Under the pieces are notes generated by a model. That model saw only the letters and a list, made by a program, of their open reading frames with translations. It had not been told where the DNA came from and did not search any database. A stretch of DNA of 64,000 nucleotides. It comes from Hanleya hanleyi. Lineage: Eukaryota; Mollusca; Polyplacophora; Lepidopleurida; Hanleyidae. The first letter of the stretch is position 1. Each line of letters starts with the position of its first letter. The translations under genes and the position numbers were made by a program. Shown here piece after piece: positions 36,451 through 49,573 of the stretch. The stretch covers positions 16,959 through 80,958 of the forward strand of contig JAVTVY010020487.1 of the NCBI GenBank assembly GCA_036873755.1, written 5' to 3'.

Positions 36451-39400
36451 GTAAGTACTACAAGATTACGTTTCTCTGCAGAAGTAGAAAACCTTACGAT
36501 TTAGGTCATTTCGCAGTGGTGCAAAGACTTCAGTTATTGGCTTCACTTTAATTGAGAGAAAAAAACTTTCCCACGACTTTATGTTAAACTGCTTGACAGT
36601 GGTTGTAAACTGATAGATTTAATTATTATCAAGCTTTGTGGTGGTTAAAAAATACTAGTACCGTCTCGTTGTTTTTATCCTGCACGTGTATATACAGTTA
36701 TGAAATTGTTTCAAACTCTAATGATTAAGTTTTGTTTACACTATCATCATGCGAATTCTATTACTCCATTTTAAATAACTGTGTTAAACTTCTGAAACGC
36801 TTACCAAGTTTAGCCAAAAAGAACAAAATGAACTTATTATTGAGTAAATTCAGACTTGAAGTTGATCGAACTTTGCATTACTGTGACTTTGTCGTGTCTC
36901 TCGGTGTTAAAGCATGGTATTTTTCTGACATTTCAGAGAAGCGGCGGGTGTCGATGTGTGTGGGGTGTGGTTCTCAGATTCAGGACCAATACATCCTACG
37001 GGTGGCACCAGACCTGGAGTGGCATGCCTCCTGTCTCAAATGTGCCGATTGTAACCAGTATCTGGACGAATCATGTACATGCTTCGTACGGGACGGGAAA
37101 ACTTACTGCAAAAGAGATTACGTCAGGTAGGTGTATTTCCTAATTTATTGTCTTACTCTTAACGCAATGCAGATATGTAAGATCCCAGATTGTATACCGT
37201 TATCTCTAACACCCCCTCCCCCTACCTTCGCCATCCCGCTCAATTTCTTACCGCTTCAATACGCGATATATTAAGATTGCTCCATGTTATTGTGCCTCTC
37301 TCCACTTTATGGGCCATGCATGCTAGCTGAAATACATACCGCGTGATTTTGGTCATAATGCCCCACCCCCACGGGTCTCTTCCATGCATATCAACGACCT
37401 TATTCGATATTGCGTAAAATGACCTTTTATCTTGATTCTCAATACTACCGGGTGACATCTTGTGATATCGACAGTATAACGTATACCGGCGAACGTTTGC
37501 AGTTCGGTTTAATTGATAGAGAAGTTCATGTCATATTTCTATTTCCACCTGTGTTGATCGCTATGTTGAACAATCGGTCAAATTACTGACTGCTTGTTTT
37601 TTATACACACAAAAATAATTATATTGCAATTAATCATATTTTGGCAGTATCTGTCTCTGGTTAGACCACAAATGAGTGAATTGTTGCCTTACGCTTCTCA
37701 AATGTTTTTATCATATAAACTTTGAGAATTGTAAACCCGAGAAAATGAAGATTTAAGCCCCTATCCCACTTCCCCCCACCTAACTGTTTATCGAGCTGGT
37801 CTTTCGTATAGAACCCCTCCCCCTCCTTCTGAATATCTGATGGGGTCCCCATGAGCCCCTCCCATATTTGTCACGTGCGTGTCAAGGTATACTGTACTGC
37901 TTCAGTATTGAAATTGTCAATATAGAAAATTTAGCTTCTCGTTAATTTTGACATATTTATGTATAATTGTATGAATTAAATATCATTATGTAACATTACA
38001 CAACATGACCGAGCTATTCAATATTATGTGACCCGTTTAACCCAATAGTTATTAATTGAAGGACCTAACTATAACAACAATATATCTGTCATTCTCTGAA
38101 TTGGAAAATGGAGCCTGGAAGCATGCATATAAGTAAATAAATAAATCATTATATCTATTATCGATGAGATAATGTGAACAATTCAACCTTCGTTTTCAAT
38201 GTATCGTTAGATAAATATTTCTCCTGGCTATTTTGATATCATAGATCTAGCGTCATTAATCATTCATGAAATTAATTGTCACTATTCCATTCGTTGGCTT
38301 CATTTCTCTCTAATAGAAAACGATCGTCACGAATAAATCTTTCATGATAATAATATTGTCAAATTTGATATATTTTCAAAGTTCCATGGTTGTAGTTTCA
38401 TTTCATTTATTATTTGCTTTTCAGGTTGTTCGGGACAAAATGTAACAAGTGCTCTCTAGGATTTAGTAAAAACGATTTTGTGATGCGAGCAAAAAATAAA
38501 ATTTACCACATCGAGTGTTTTCGATGTACGGCGTGTAGCCGGCAACTGATTCCTGGGGACGAGTTCGCGCTAAGGGACGATGGACTATTTTGTAAGGCAG
38601 ATCACGAAGTACTAGAACGCTCAGGGATTACTCAAAATGGAGGGGACGGTACGCAGATAAACAATAACAACAGCAACACGACAAATAACAATATATGTCA
38701 AGCAAATAAGAAGAACGGTGAAGGAAAAACAAACGGCCAGGCGCTACATACGGCAGGTAAGGCAAATTTATATACCTTACTATAGTTATACTGAATGAAG
38801 CTCTGGTATATTTATATTTACTGACAAGCGGAGATGTTGGGGTCTTAGTATTTCATATACATGCTGAGATTATCTTATCGTAATACATTCGTCACAGTTA
38901 TGTTATCCTGTTGGTAGATGATGTCTCACAGCAGGAAAAGATGCGTTTCTAGATCAGTTTTTAAATGAATACATATTTCAAATACTATCTAACAGATTAC
39001 CAATAATATAGGTATTTCAGTGTTAAAAGTTATTAAGAGAGAATCGTTAGTTGCACCGCTGTTTTGAACTTTTAACTTCATAACTCCACTGCTCATCAAT
39101 AATGGAATTATCTGTAACTTATTTCATACTAGATAAAAAGGTTGAGCTATGTACATATGAACTTGTTCTGTGGGAAATCGTACCTCATATTCCATACGTT
39201 TTGATATGAACACTGTGCTAGAAAAAAGGGAGAGAAAAAAACCCCGGCTACGATATATGAGATCCGTTCGTCCAGTACACTAACCAAATGGCCGTCCCTC
39301 CGACGCTTAACAAGATATCTCTACTCCCTTGATTAGATACGTCTCTACATCGACGCTGCACCCTCCCTATGTCTGTTACTTTATACATCTGACAATAAAA

Positions 39401-42400
39401 CAGGGCAGACATTTCCTAGTTTCATCATATATACCGGTGTATTCCGTGTAATGTGTTGGCAAAGCAGAGATTTTATAAGCAAATAAATGAAGGCTATAGA
39501 ATATAAATAATCGTTCCCGTTGTCCCACCATGGCCATCAAACTCTCTGTTGAATTCGTCCCGCGACTCGAGTGAGTCGAACAGACGGTGAGCTAACATTG
39601 TCAGATCTCATCTGCGAGTAGTTGATTGGAAATTTACTTTGTGCATCCACAAATCTGCCTGGTTAAACTTTTACCAGTCATCCCATTGTTCACGCTAATA
39701 AATATCATCTAATTCATCAACTTATAAAAACGCATGGCTTCCACGCTTTGGGTCCAACACTCGGAGGAATTGGCCATTGTTGCGGCGGATGGCTGTTCGT
39801 GAACGAGCGGACGGGCTGATATATATCGTGTATTTGACCATAATTTCACCGACAAGCGATGAGAACTTCTCTAATTTTCCCGGCTACAATTCTATTTAGA
39901 TTATGCCACGTGAGACGACTCGGTCTGTGTCTGATGGTGAATGACACCAAATTTTTGTTTGGAAACACGCATGGGATAATTCTAGCGGCGATTCATCTTC
40001 AATTGCAGCCGAAATTCGTTTGCCGATCCAACACGCTCTGCTGGTTAGGGCTATATTCATACTGATACGCTCGCCAATAAAATTCATCAAGGCGCTGTGA
40101 GACGACTGTGTACATAGCTTGTTGAAATACTTAATTAATTTTGCCACTGGGGAAAGGAAAGAAAACAAATCCCCACTATAGCTTGTATAGACTTTGTATC
40201 TCCCCTTCTCTTCAATGAATGATTTCGGAACAATTTGTAATATGGACGAAAAAAGTTGATCTCAAATTGTGGCGCTAAGGGTAGTTGATTCCCTATGTCT
40301 GCATGCGAACTGGAAAGCAGGAACCCTAGATCTCACATGAAATCATGTTTCTACCCTTTCGGACATTGTGCGGTTCCAACCTTATTGTTTCAAACTCACA
40401 AATCCCTATTGTTCTGCGAAACGGCTCTCCTGTACCCAAACTGATGAGTTGGTTTCATTTGGTTGTTATCCCATAAACCATCGACGAGGTCAGCAGGAGT
40501 GGAAATAATATCATCGAGTGGTCATAAATGGCCTCTCACTCATTCACGGGCCATGATTTTCTGCACAGTCTCTATCGTGGTTTATAAAGCGATGAAGCGA
40601 ACGCGTGCTCCGTCTATTCTATACTGCCGCACACTCGGTCCCTTTAACAGCCAATGCACGTGCATATGCATTCTGTGTTCAAATTGCTAACGTTTGTTTA
40701 AAAGGCAATGTCTATAAATCTATCAATCACAGACGTCTGATATTGCCTCTAATATTATTACACTAAACACACTATTTAAAGCAGCCATTTTCACGTTTTA
40801 AATGACCATATAGCTTTATAATGTTTATGGACCAAGACAAGTAACACATTTATATTTAGTAAATTGCTTCTGTATTTTTTTTTTCATTCGAACATGAAAA
40901 CAAAGACATCAGTTGATTTGTCGAACAATATATCTCATGTTTTCCTTTTACAAGAACGAAATATTTGAGAAATTTTGAAATACTGTCGACATATTGATTA
41001 CGTCATGGTTACACAATTACAACCATTTGAGTAAACGTATGTCCAATCTGAATATAATATTAAAGAGTATCCTAATTCATCAAGTTTTCAAGGATTTTAT
41101 ACATTATCTGACCGTGTCATTTTATTTTCGTACATTTAGGTCGAGCGGAGCAGGTTACGGGTAGTAAATCCGGAGGTACCAGACCGTCGATCCACAAAGC
41201 CGAGCACAAAACGACGAGAATACGAACAGTACTGAACGAAAAACAACTTCATACCTTACGGACTTGTTATAACGCGAACCCACGACCTGACGCTCTTATG
41301 AAAGAACAGCTTACAGAAATGACCAACCTGAGTCCAAGGGTGATCCGAGTCTGGTTCCAGAACAAACGCTGCAAAGATAAAAAGAAAAGCATTCTCATGA
41401 AACAAATACAGTCCCAACAAGAAAAGGTGAGTTGTTGGGAATTCTTCACACCGATGTAATAAACCACTACACCAATCTAATTAAAATTAAATCGTCTCTG
41501 GTCTCCATTTGGATATAAATGTACAGCGACGTATACGATTGGGGATCATAGGATATTAATGTATTAAGATTGACACCACACAAACACATGGAAATGTATT
41601 TGAAAACCTCGGAGTTTATATTTTTAAATCATTTGTTTCCCCTTGTTCAATTTTATTTTTATATTAGGTTGAATTTATAAATAAGATGTTTGGAAATGAC
41701 AATATACATATGTGATGTAGGTTGTCTGATAAATTGCCCGAATAATCGTATTTACATATCATGGACAATGTATTTTATGATTTTTTTGTATTACCTGTAA
41801 TTAAGTCGGTGTACCTTTGCCAGATGTTTGAGGTATAATTTGAAATGAAATTTGTGATTGACAGTTTTATATATGGATAAAAAACGTTATCGTGTAAGTG
41901 AATAAAATACACAACTTAGATTCTGGAATATAGCTGCTGTTAATTTGCCCTCAATGAAATCTCTTTCGAGAGAGACTGATTTTATTTTTTTTTGCTTCTT
42001 CTTCTAGCAAACGGTATCTATAGCTGTGTGCACAATTATCATTGTATTTTCTCAAAACTTAATTGACATAGTCTTATTTGAAACAATATATTATACCTAC
42101 CAATCAATACTGTCAAAGAAATTACAGAAGCGGAGCTAGACACCCTGAGATAATCCTAATCGTTTTTGTTGCATTGTTCCACCTCTCCCTAAGAAAAGTC
42201 CTTTTTCTCCATTAAGAGATAGGACTCAAAATTGAGGTATCTATTGTAATGCCGGTTTCATTTCCTCACCAAATTACCGTGTTAGTTCAATCCCACTCTC
42301 CATCCCCTATCCCCAATCATTGTGTTCCCACAAGTGGGTTTTTAGTCTCCAATCTTTCTGGCGGCATCGACTGAAGGGCCATGCAAACGGGCATTTAGAT

Positions 42401-45400
42401 CACATGGCCCGTCGTAAAATCCTAGCCGTGTTGTCTGAAATTAAGCACCATTTTATCGATGAACGTTATAATAACCGTAGAGCCCTAGATGAGATTATTA
42501 ATAATTTTTCCGTATAGATTGATTATCGAGAGGAAGGTGTAGTCTAAGGGGGAGTTGCTATAGTTTCCACCATAATTCAGTTGCATTTCATTTCCTCTAG
42601 TTTTCGCGCGTTCTACGGCAAAAATGCAATTCCGTTTCTTTGTCCTTTAATTATCTCAAATTAACTGCCATCTTTTCGTCCGACGTCGCTTGTCAAACAG
42701 ACGCGGGGTAATTCCCCCTCCTCGCTAAACCAAACGCGTCTATTTTACAATTTTACACGTAGAAAAATTAGCTTTAATTGTCGACGTGGATACAGCTATT
42801 TTGCTCGACTGAAATAGGCATGTTGAGGGAAGGATCGACTAAATTGCAAGGAAATCATATCCGCTCCTTACACGCCCCGAGTTTATCTCCACACGCTGAG
42901 GGCGAGTATGTAGAATTGGGAGTGGCCTCCCTGGGTAAAGGGTCACGCTGACTCTAGGTGTTAGAAAATTGTCCAGTCTATTTAAGTTTTGCTCTTTCGC
43001 GTAATTATTAATAAACACGAATGACAAAATCATATGGGGAAAAGTCCTGCGGGGAAATTCAAAATTGAGGCGAATTAACAAAAACGACTGGTAATGTTAT
43101 TTTATGGAAATTGCGATGAAAGATATAGCAATTCCATAAAGTGGTTTTCAATATTTGGTGCAATTATTATCAGACAATTATGTGTCTCGTGGCGTTTCTG
43201 AAAAAAACAAAAACATTTTGTTTGCTGATATATATTTGTCATAAAGTAATTACAGATTCCCAGAAAGGAAACCGCTAGTTCATATCTTTGAGTTCATTTG
43301 CTGGGAAATTCTAACCAATGTGTCTTTTCGATTCTTTAAACTTATCACTCATTCAATAATTGCCTTGGCCCTTTTTCTGAACCCTGAACACCCACATGTT
43401 CCTCGCCGCATGGCAAAAAACAGCCGTACTAAAATAATGTGATATTCCATATACTGACAGTGTGCATGGTCTAGATTTATAATCTGAGAAATCGGAGTTT
43501 ATATTTCTGTCGTCATTATTCAGGTTGGAGCAGATCGAGTTTCACAAGCAATCGGTCCGGCTCTGATTAATATCTCAGCGCGCACTGTTGAATCATACAG
43601 GCCAAAGATCAAATTTTTTTTTATTTTTTTTTTTAGTAAAACATTTCTGGATGTTTGATTGAGAAGAACTTTTTCTAGATCTTCGTATATTTTTTATTTC
43701 ACGACTGCAAGTTGTCGTATGCTTGTGTGTTTGTGTTAGAGTAAATGTGGTACTAGAATTGACCGGGGCCTTATCTTGATAAGCCTCTCTCATTTATACC
43801 TATATATTCGAAATATTTTCCCCTTCGGCTATGTTAATTGTTATATTTGCCCGCGAGCCTAGGGCTTTGTCGGCTATTACAGCTCTATCTGTGTGCTGTA
43901 CGTCTGTGTGGACCACGTCGTGTGAGGTGTCGGCAGCAATGGTAACCCCTCGTGGCTAAATACCCATACAAACACAAGGTGTAGAGTTGTCGCCAATTTG
44001 AATTTGCCGAGCATGTCTGTGTATCTTATACCTCTGTTACACATCATGTACCGGTACGTAGGCCTACTATAGAAATTAAACAGATTTGCCTCGCGGTGTG
44101 TTGGTAGAGTTGCTTCAGTCTGTCTACTTATACTTATGCTGCCAACCGCGGAAAATTCAGATTGAAATTGAAACATCTACTCGTCGCGTTGAATTCTTTT
44201 TTAACAAGTACAGGCTAAATTAGAAAATTTGGTCGATTATATATACTCAGTTATATGCGACCATTATTACTTATGGATATATATGCCTGAAATATTCATA
44301 TGCTTCGACTGAATCGAGTTGTCGCCACGAGCAGAAAAATCCCGAGTTCGGTCGTTGTCTTTGTACGTACGGGACTCAAGGATCGTGTAATAGGTCAGCC
44401 TCATAAAAATGCACGATGACTGCACACATAATTTCACCGTTTGTGAAGAGAGATTGATCATTCTATACTATGCTGCAAGCAAAAGGAGCTGCTTGTTTGA
44501 ATAAATATTTGACGAAGGCCATATTTACTTTGAATGGCATTTTAACAACCATTATTGTCCACTGACGGACGGGTCCGTTGATTAATTCGGTTGCATCTAA
44601 AGGATATATAGATTAGACCATGTAAACGATTTCTAGGTATGAGGAAGAGGAGACGATAATACCCTTTTGGATTTTCCATTAAATTCCACTTTTTGCAACT
44701 TCTGATAGAATTCTGCAATCCGCTGATTTTTATTCCTCATTGCTTTGAATTGATGTTTTCTTGCTTGTAGCCATACTTTTTTTCTATTACGTTTTCACCT
44801 TCATATATACTTGGGCTGTCCCCGCCTCGCTGAATTTTACTACCTGACCCCGGGCTATAAACAAACTGCTTTGATATACCGCTATTTTGTAAGGTTCACT
44901 CGATGCTATGTCGCCCTCTTTTCTTCTTTTTCTATCTTTCCACATCTATAGCCGCTGATACATGGTGCACTGACGACAGACCGTAAACAATATATAGCTT
45001 GAAACGGGCTTACAATTATTATAAAAAAAAGGAAGTATAACGGGTGAGAAAAAAAAAATCAGATCTTTTCACTTTTTTGAAAGTGTCTGGCGAGAGGGAA
45101 TTTCGCTACGCTTGGAGATCAAGGCAGTCCTCATGTCGTTTAGACCGTAGGCAGGTGGGGCCGGTGTACGGGGCAAGAAAAACTGATGTAAACGGGACGA
45201 ACAATTCAACACCGCACACGCGCTGCCTTGTTAGGGCAATAAGCGCGTGCCACTTCACTTACCATGGCCACCTTTGCTGGTTTAATGTCGATAGGGCTGA
45301 TCAGGTTCACCTCGTTCAACCCCGACTTGAAAGCTACCAACATCACGGCCATATCTATACATGTTGGACCGACGTTTTTTAGCAGTTTCTAAATGAACAA

Positions 45401-48400
45401 TCGTCGAATAAACTACCGTGTGCTAAGAATAGACTTCTACTTTGGTTTTAAAACGAAAATACGTGTATTACGAAGCGACGTCCTGTGACTCTATTCGGAT
45501 CTTCAGCTAGGATATTTATTAACAACACAAATGACGCCATTACCGAAATTTTGCGTTCTCAGCAGTTCGCACATATCCGAAAATAATCCTAACAGCGCCT
45601 GTTCTGTAAGTTCATTCAGAACCGACATTACCAAAGCTGTTCAATCTTATGATTGGAGCATGATGTCCTCTGTTATTATCTAGTGATTAATTGTGCTAAC
45701 CTGTCCCCGTCCGTCCCCAGTCTGTTCCCAGCCCCTTCACCCAGCCCTTGTAGTTAAGGGAGCCTCCTCACCCTCCATTGTCCTCCCTAAACAGGAGTTA
45801 TCATGGCCCTTGATCCCTCTTCTCCACTCAAACGGTTGAAACGGAGAGAAAACTGCACATATGGGACTGCTGCAGAATATGAGACCAGATGGGGTTATAC
45901 ACCGTGCACACATCTCCGCCGTGCATACAGTCATTGTAGTCCGTACAGCATGATTGTAGTTGTCTCGGTTGAATCTGTTCGCATCCTGACAGGGACGCTG
46001 TTGAATTGGACAGTTCTGTTGAGGCATACGTTTGACCCCCCACTTTGGGGCATCGTCTATGCCAACTCGTCGCGGCAATGCGCGTGCACGATTGGAACTG
46101 ATCGACGTCCCAAGTTGGCGTTGCCGAGTCGCCGCGCGTGCCTGACAAGCAGTTCTGGTTTGTGAAAAGTCGTGGCGAGCAAATATGGACGTGAACAGAT
46201 ACAATTGAATTGTTTAGTTCCCCAATGCCTGTAAACCATGGACTTACTTTGGTCTCGCGACTGTTACTTTGGTCTCGCGACTGTTCACTTGACGTAGTGA
46301 CGATCAATTTGGTGAGGGTGGGAAATTATATCCACCCTCATTGGACGAAAAACTCCATGCCTCCTAATTGATAAAAATGTAAACTAGAGCAGTTTTTATA
46401 TCATCTTGTCTCATCTTTATATAACCTGATTAGCATAACCGCAAATGTAGGACTATACGGTATTGAGATTATCAGTCAGATATCCAATTAGATCAGCTGT
46501 AAAGTAGGTAAACTGAGATTTATAATCGGCTGGTTATTCTCTTGATCGACCCCAGACAATCTTACGGAGCTCCACTCTTATGATAAAACGTGCCGACACT
46601 GCATACACACGCTTTATACAACCAGGTAGCTACATGAGGTAACACAAGAAACGAAAGCAAATCCCATATCACATTGAATATTAATACACACGGCGATTAT
46701 TTAGCGGCGAATGTGCAGATTATGATAAATAATTACAACGGGTTAATACTTTGGCTTTAGTAATTGAGACCAGCGTATTGGCGAGCTAAAATCGTTGAAG
46801 TTCTTTTGAACGATTTCTGCTCATATACAGAGAGGGATATTCAAATTACCTGTAGTCCCTTCAAAAGCTAAATTCCGACTTTATTTATTTTAACCGAGGA
46901 ACAATTTTCCCAGTACTCGCCATTGATACACCTTTCTCACAATATATTCCCATCACTTGATATCACACTTCCCGCAATTGGGACTGGATTGTGTGCAGTG
47001 AGAAGTGGATACTCAGCACAGGCAGGCAGGTGCTCTCCCAGTATACACCACCGTATCGATAAAAAACGAGGCAGTGGGACATGGTCTCGCCGCCCTGCAT
47101 AGTAGCAGGTTATCAAATAAGCCATGTCGTTTCAATCATTCAGCGATATTTCAATGAAGTGTTTATTCGTATAGCCAGGCATCGCCGGCTGTACAACTAT
47201 TTACATGTCAATAATCTAGTTATCTACAAATACTACACCGTCCTTATTGTTCGTTTCTCAGCTGCTGTAGACTTACCTACATCACATCTGGAGTGATTCA
47301 TGAAAAAATAAAATATATAATATATATATACATATATAGATATGACATCGCAGTATTATTTATGTAATTTTATTCATTCCATTCGTTATACCTTTTTTCT
47401 CTTACAGAACGGTAATCGTCTCCAGGGCCCCCTACAGGGTGTACCGATGGTCGCTTCCAGTCCTGTACGACACGAGAGCCAGATTCAACCTAACCCCGTG
47501 GAGGTACAAAGCTACCAACCCCCGTGGAAAGCCCTAAGTGAATTTGCCATGCAGAGCGAGTTAGATCACCCACCTTTTCAACAATTGGTGAGCAGATTTG
47601 TTCCGTATAGCGAAGACACAGACGACGATTCTACCGTTGTCACGTTTGAAGAACAGACCTAGGCTAAGACACGGTAAATGCGTAAATATTATATGATATG
47701 TGCCAAAATATTTTGGTTCAGCACATCTATGATTTTGCGCTTTTATTTCTTGTGTACAGCTTTCAGTTGCAATTTTAGCTTTTAGACGTTTTTCCAATGC
47801 ACCCCAAATTCCTTCCTTTAATTTTCAAAAACAATATTCTTCTAATTGCTGCGTTTTATTCGATTCATCAAATACTGAACTTTGCATCAAATCAGAAAAT
47901 TTTGGACTTCAAAATAAAAAAGCTATTAAAATTCTCCAGTTACGAATTTATAAGGATTTGAACAAAGATTTGAAATACATGTGGCTTCGTGATCAAAATT
48001 AAATGGGTATAAAATTTCGTTCCACTTCTAAATTCAGTAACAACTGTCAAATTTGACTGAAGGACTATTCCTTTAATTTAGTTTCACTCCCGACAATTTA
48101 CCCTCTCTTATTTTCTAGGTCTGACCGTGTTGTCTTTGCTTGTCTTCGCTTTGCTTTTGTTCTTGTACTTTTTGTTCACTTGTGGTGGATATAGCATTGT
48201 CACTTATAGTATCATATCATTGTTGATGACGCTCATTCATCAGTGCGATTATCACTACCATACATTCCTTCCAATGCAGGAGAGTTGGAAGGGAGATAAT
48301 CGCAATGGTTTTGGGCGTACATCGCTGAAACACAGATGCTTATACATTTGTCTTTGTTATAACGGCTAATATATGTATTTAAAGCTGGAAAATGTCTTTT

Positions 48401-49573
48401 TAGTACAGCTTTGTGATTTATAAGTTCTGAATTTTGTAGCAACTATTGTTGGTGCTTCAAATATCGACATTTTGGTCAAACTTTCCATTGAACACTCGTC
48501 TTCTCAAACCATAGCTAAACAGCTCGGAAATTTATTGATATACGACAGAAATATCATGTCTACATCATTGTTGAAAACTATTGACAACTGTAATTCTGTG
48601 TCTATAGAAAAAGACCTGGTTTGAATTGAAATGCTTATTGTCTTTGGAACAGTTGTAATGGACGTGTGCATTAAATACTACGAGTTTAGAAACTCTAATA
48701 GCCGACAGAAATTTTTACCATTCGATTTTAACTGGAAAGTCCGTTTCGAAAGGATCGGATCAAATCAAGGTTTGAAATCCTTTGAAGGATCTGTGAATGT
48801 TACATTACGGAATCGAGGAAATCTCAGATTTAACTATGAACGACTGATCGTTCTGAACGATTACAGTGCCCATTTCATCATTTCAAAGCATTTCAGACGA
48901 ACAAAGCATTGCCAGAAAATGATTCGTCCCCAGAAATGATTCGTCTACGAAAATGATTCGTCTCCAAATCTTTTTCTGTTTTCTTTGGTAGTAATTTCGT
49001 TCGTTATCATCATCGATTTTAGAGGAACATTGAATAACAACTTTAATTGAAAAACTAAGCTATTTTATAACTTTGATTTCAAACAGAGAAGTTGTTTTTT
49101 CTAATAAAACCTCTGGTTTAGGTTCTCAGATTTTTTTTTCTCAAATCGTCAGGTCCGGCATCCATTATATAGCGCGTTTGTATCACAAAGTTTCTGTGTT
49201 GAATTACCGATTTATAAAAACGCATTTGAGCCACGTACCGGATACGACTGTTCATATGGACACCATGAGGATCTTTCACTTCCAAGTAGGTTCATTACGT
49301 AAAAGCAATCGTATGGAACGTACAAAGGCTTAGTTCCCACCGTCATATAACTAAACAGTTTATATTCGTTCTGTCTTCCAGATGAACTCCTTTGATCACC
49401 TGGACGATTCAGATGACGGCCACATTCATCACGAATATATCCTTGGACATCCGGCCTACCTGATCGGTCATCCTCCCCGAGGGGGTGATCTTCATCACCT
49501 TCACGCCCCGGGCTCCGTGTCCTCCGAAATGTCGGGTACACCGTCTGAACTATCTAGTCCGATCAGCCAATGA
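36426..49573 (+). CDS. isl: Islet, LIM-homeodomain transcription factor (six coding exons)
   Basis: Joined exons 36,426-36,450, 36,937-37,126, 38,425-38,756, 41,140-41,426, 47,408-47,587 and 49,382-49,573 give 1,206 bases (401 residues plus TGA), all with GT-AG introns and consistent phase. LIM1 ligands are C16, C19, H38, C41, C44, C47, C66 and D69. LIM2 ligands are C78, C81, H100, C103, C106, C109, C128 and D131. The homeodomain spans about 206-266, with W254, F255 and N257 as the helix-3 WFxN residues. The Islet-specific segment [12 protein letters not shown] is at 307-318. The family binds TAAT-type DNA, partners LDB/Chip through its LIM domains and specifies motor neurons and other cell types. 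The length exceeds that of vertebrate ISL1 (about 350) because of an Asn-rich linker after LIM2 and a His/Asp-rich C-terminus. The start is the first ATG after the promoter, has G at -3, and yields the expected basic KKRR stretch before LIM1. Confidence 0.96.
36937..37126 (+). CDS. isl: islet coding exon 2 (LIM1)
   Basis: Preceded by TTTCTGACATTTCAG and followed by GTAGGT. It encodes the whole first LIM zinc-finger pair, from [16 protein letters not shown] to CKRDYVR, as in other Islet proteins. Confidence 0.95.
37127..38424 (+). other. isl: islet intron 2
   Basis: AT-rich intron of 1.3 kb. C-rich patches near 37,200 and 37,770. No gene or repeat recognised. Confidence 0.8.
38425..38756 (+). 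CDS. isl: islet coding exon 3 (LIM2 and Asn-rich linker)
   Basis: Acceptor TTTGCTTTTCAG, donor GTAAGG. It encodes LIM2 ([18 protein letters not shown] to DGLFCKADH), then a poorly conserved linker rich in Asn, Thr and Gly ([12 protein letters not shown]). The linker is longer than in vertebrate ISL1. Confidence 0.95.
38757..41139 (+). other. isl: islet intron 3
   Basis: 2.4-kb intron. Short frames at 39,859-40,168 and 40,463-40,690 show no domain. No transposon recognised, unlike the outer thirds of the window. Confidence 0.8.
41140..41426 (+). CDS. isl: islet coding exon 4 (homeodomain)
   Basis: Acceptor TACATTTAG, donor GTGAGT. It encodes the full homeodomain, including [33 protein letters not shown] and a Gln-rich end (KQIQSQQEK). 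Confidence 0.97.
41427..47407 (+). other. isl: islet intron 4 (6 kb)
   Basis: The longest intron. It holds a block of overlapping open frames on both strands at 45,737-46,307 (separate entry), a 20-bp direct duplication TTACTTTGGTCTCGCGACTG at 46,244-46,283 and a 65-codon frame at 42,320-42,517 of unknown meaning. Regulatory elements are likely in an intron of a developmental gene but cannot be named. Confidence 0.7.
45737..46307 (-). other. Unclassified block with long overlapping frames
   Basis: Two - strand frames (155 codons at 45,737-46,204; 159 codons at 45,828-46,307) and one + strand frame (120 codons at 45,803-46,165) overlap in a GC-richer block inside islet intron 4. No domain is recognisable. 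Low stop density from GC content, or a decayed DNA transposon, would explain it. The frames are mutually incompatible, so at most one can be real. Confidence 0.25.
47408..47587 (+). CDS. isl: islet coding exon 5 (conserved Islet segment)
   Basis: Acceptor CTTTTTTCTCTTACAG, donor GTGAGC after QQL. It encodes GVPMVASSP and [19 protein letters not shown], the region that in vertebrate Islet binds the LIM domains of Lhx3. The frame stays open 24 codons past the donor (see the finding on an alternative C-terminus). Confidence 0.93.
47588..49381 (+). other. isl: islet intron 5
   Basis: 1.8-kb intron. It begins with a 24-codon open extension of exon 5 ending in TAG (47,660-47,662) and has an AATAAA at 47,913-47,918. 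It also holds three copies of a 19-bp unit around AAAATGATTCGTC at 48,910-48,967. Confidence 0.75.
49382..49573 (+). CDS. isl: islet coding exon 6 (C-terminus)
   Basis: Acceptor TTCTGTCTTCCAG. Phase 0 joining gives [15 protein letters not shown], in line with the ends of other Islet proteins, then a His-rich stretch and a Ser/Pro tail ending in [10 protein letters not shown] and TGA. Confidence 0.9.
   Translation: MNSFDHLDDSDDGHIHHEYILGHPAYLIGHPPRGGDLHHLHAPGSVSSEMSGTPSELSSPISQ

Noticed and set aside
48127..48369. 80-codon hydrophobic frame in islet intron 5
   Set aside because: T-rich intron sequence translates as Leu/Phe. No start context, splice support or homology.
48631..48939. 102-codon frame in islet intron 5
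   Set aside because: No recognisable domain and ends in a local 19-bp repeat. A chance frame in an intron.
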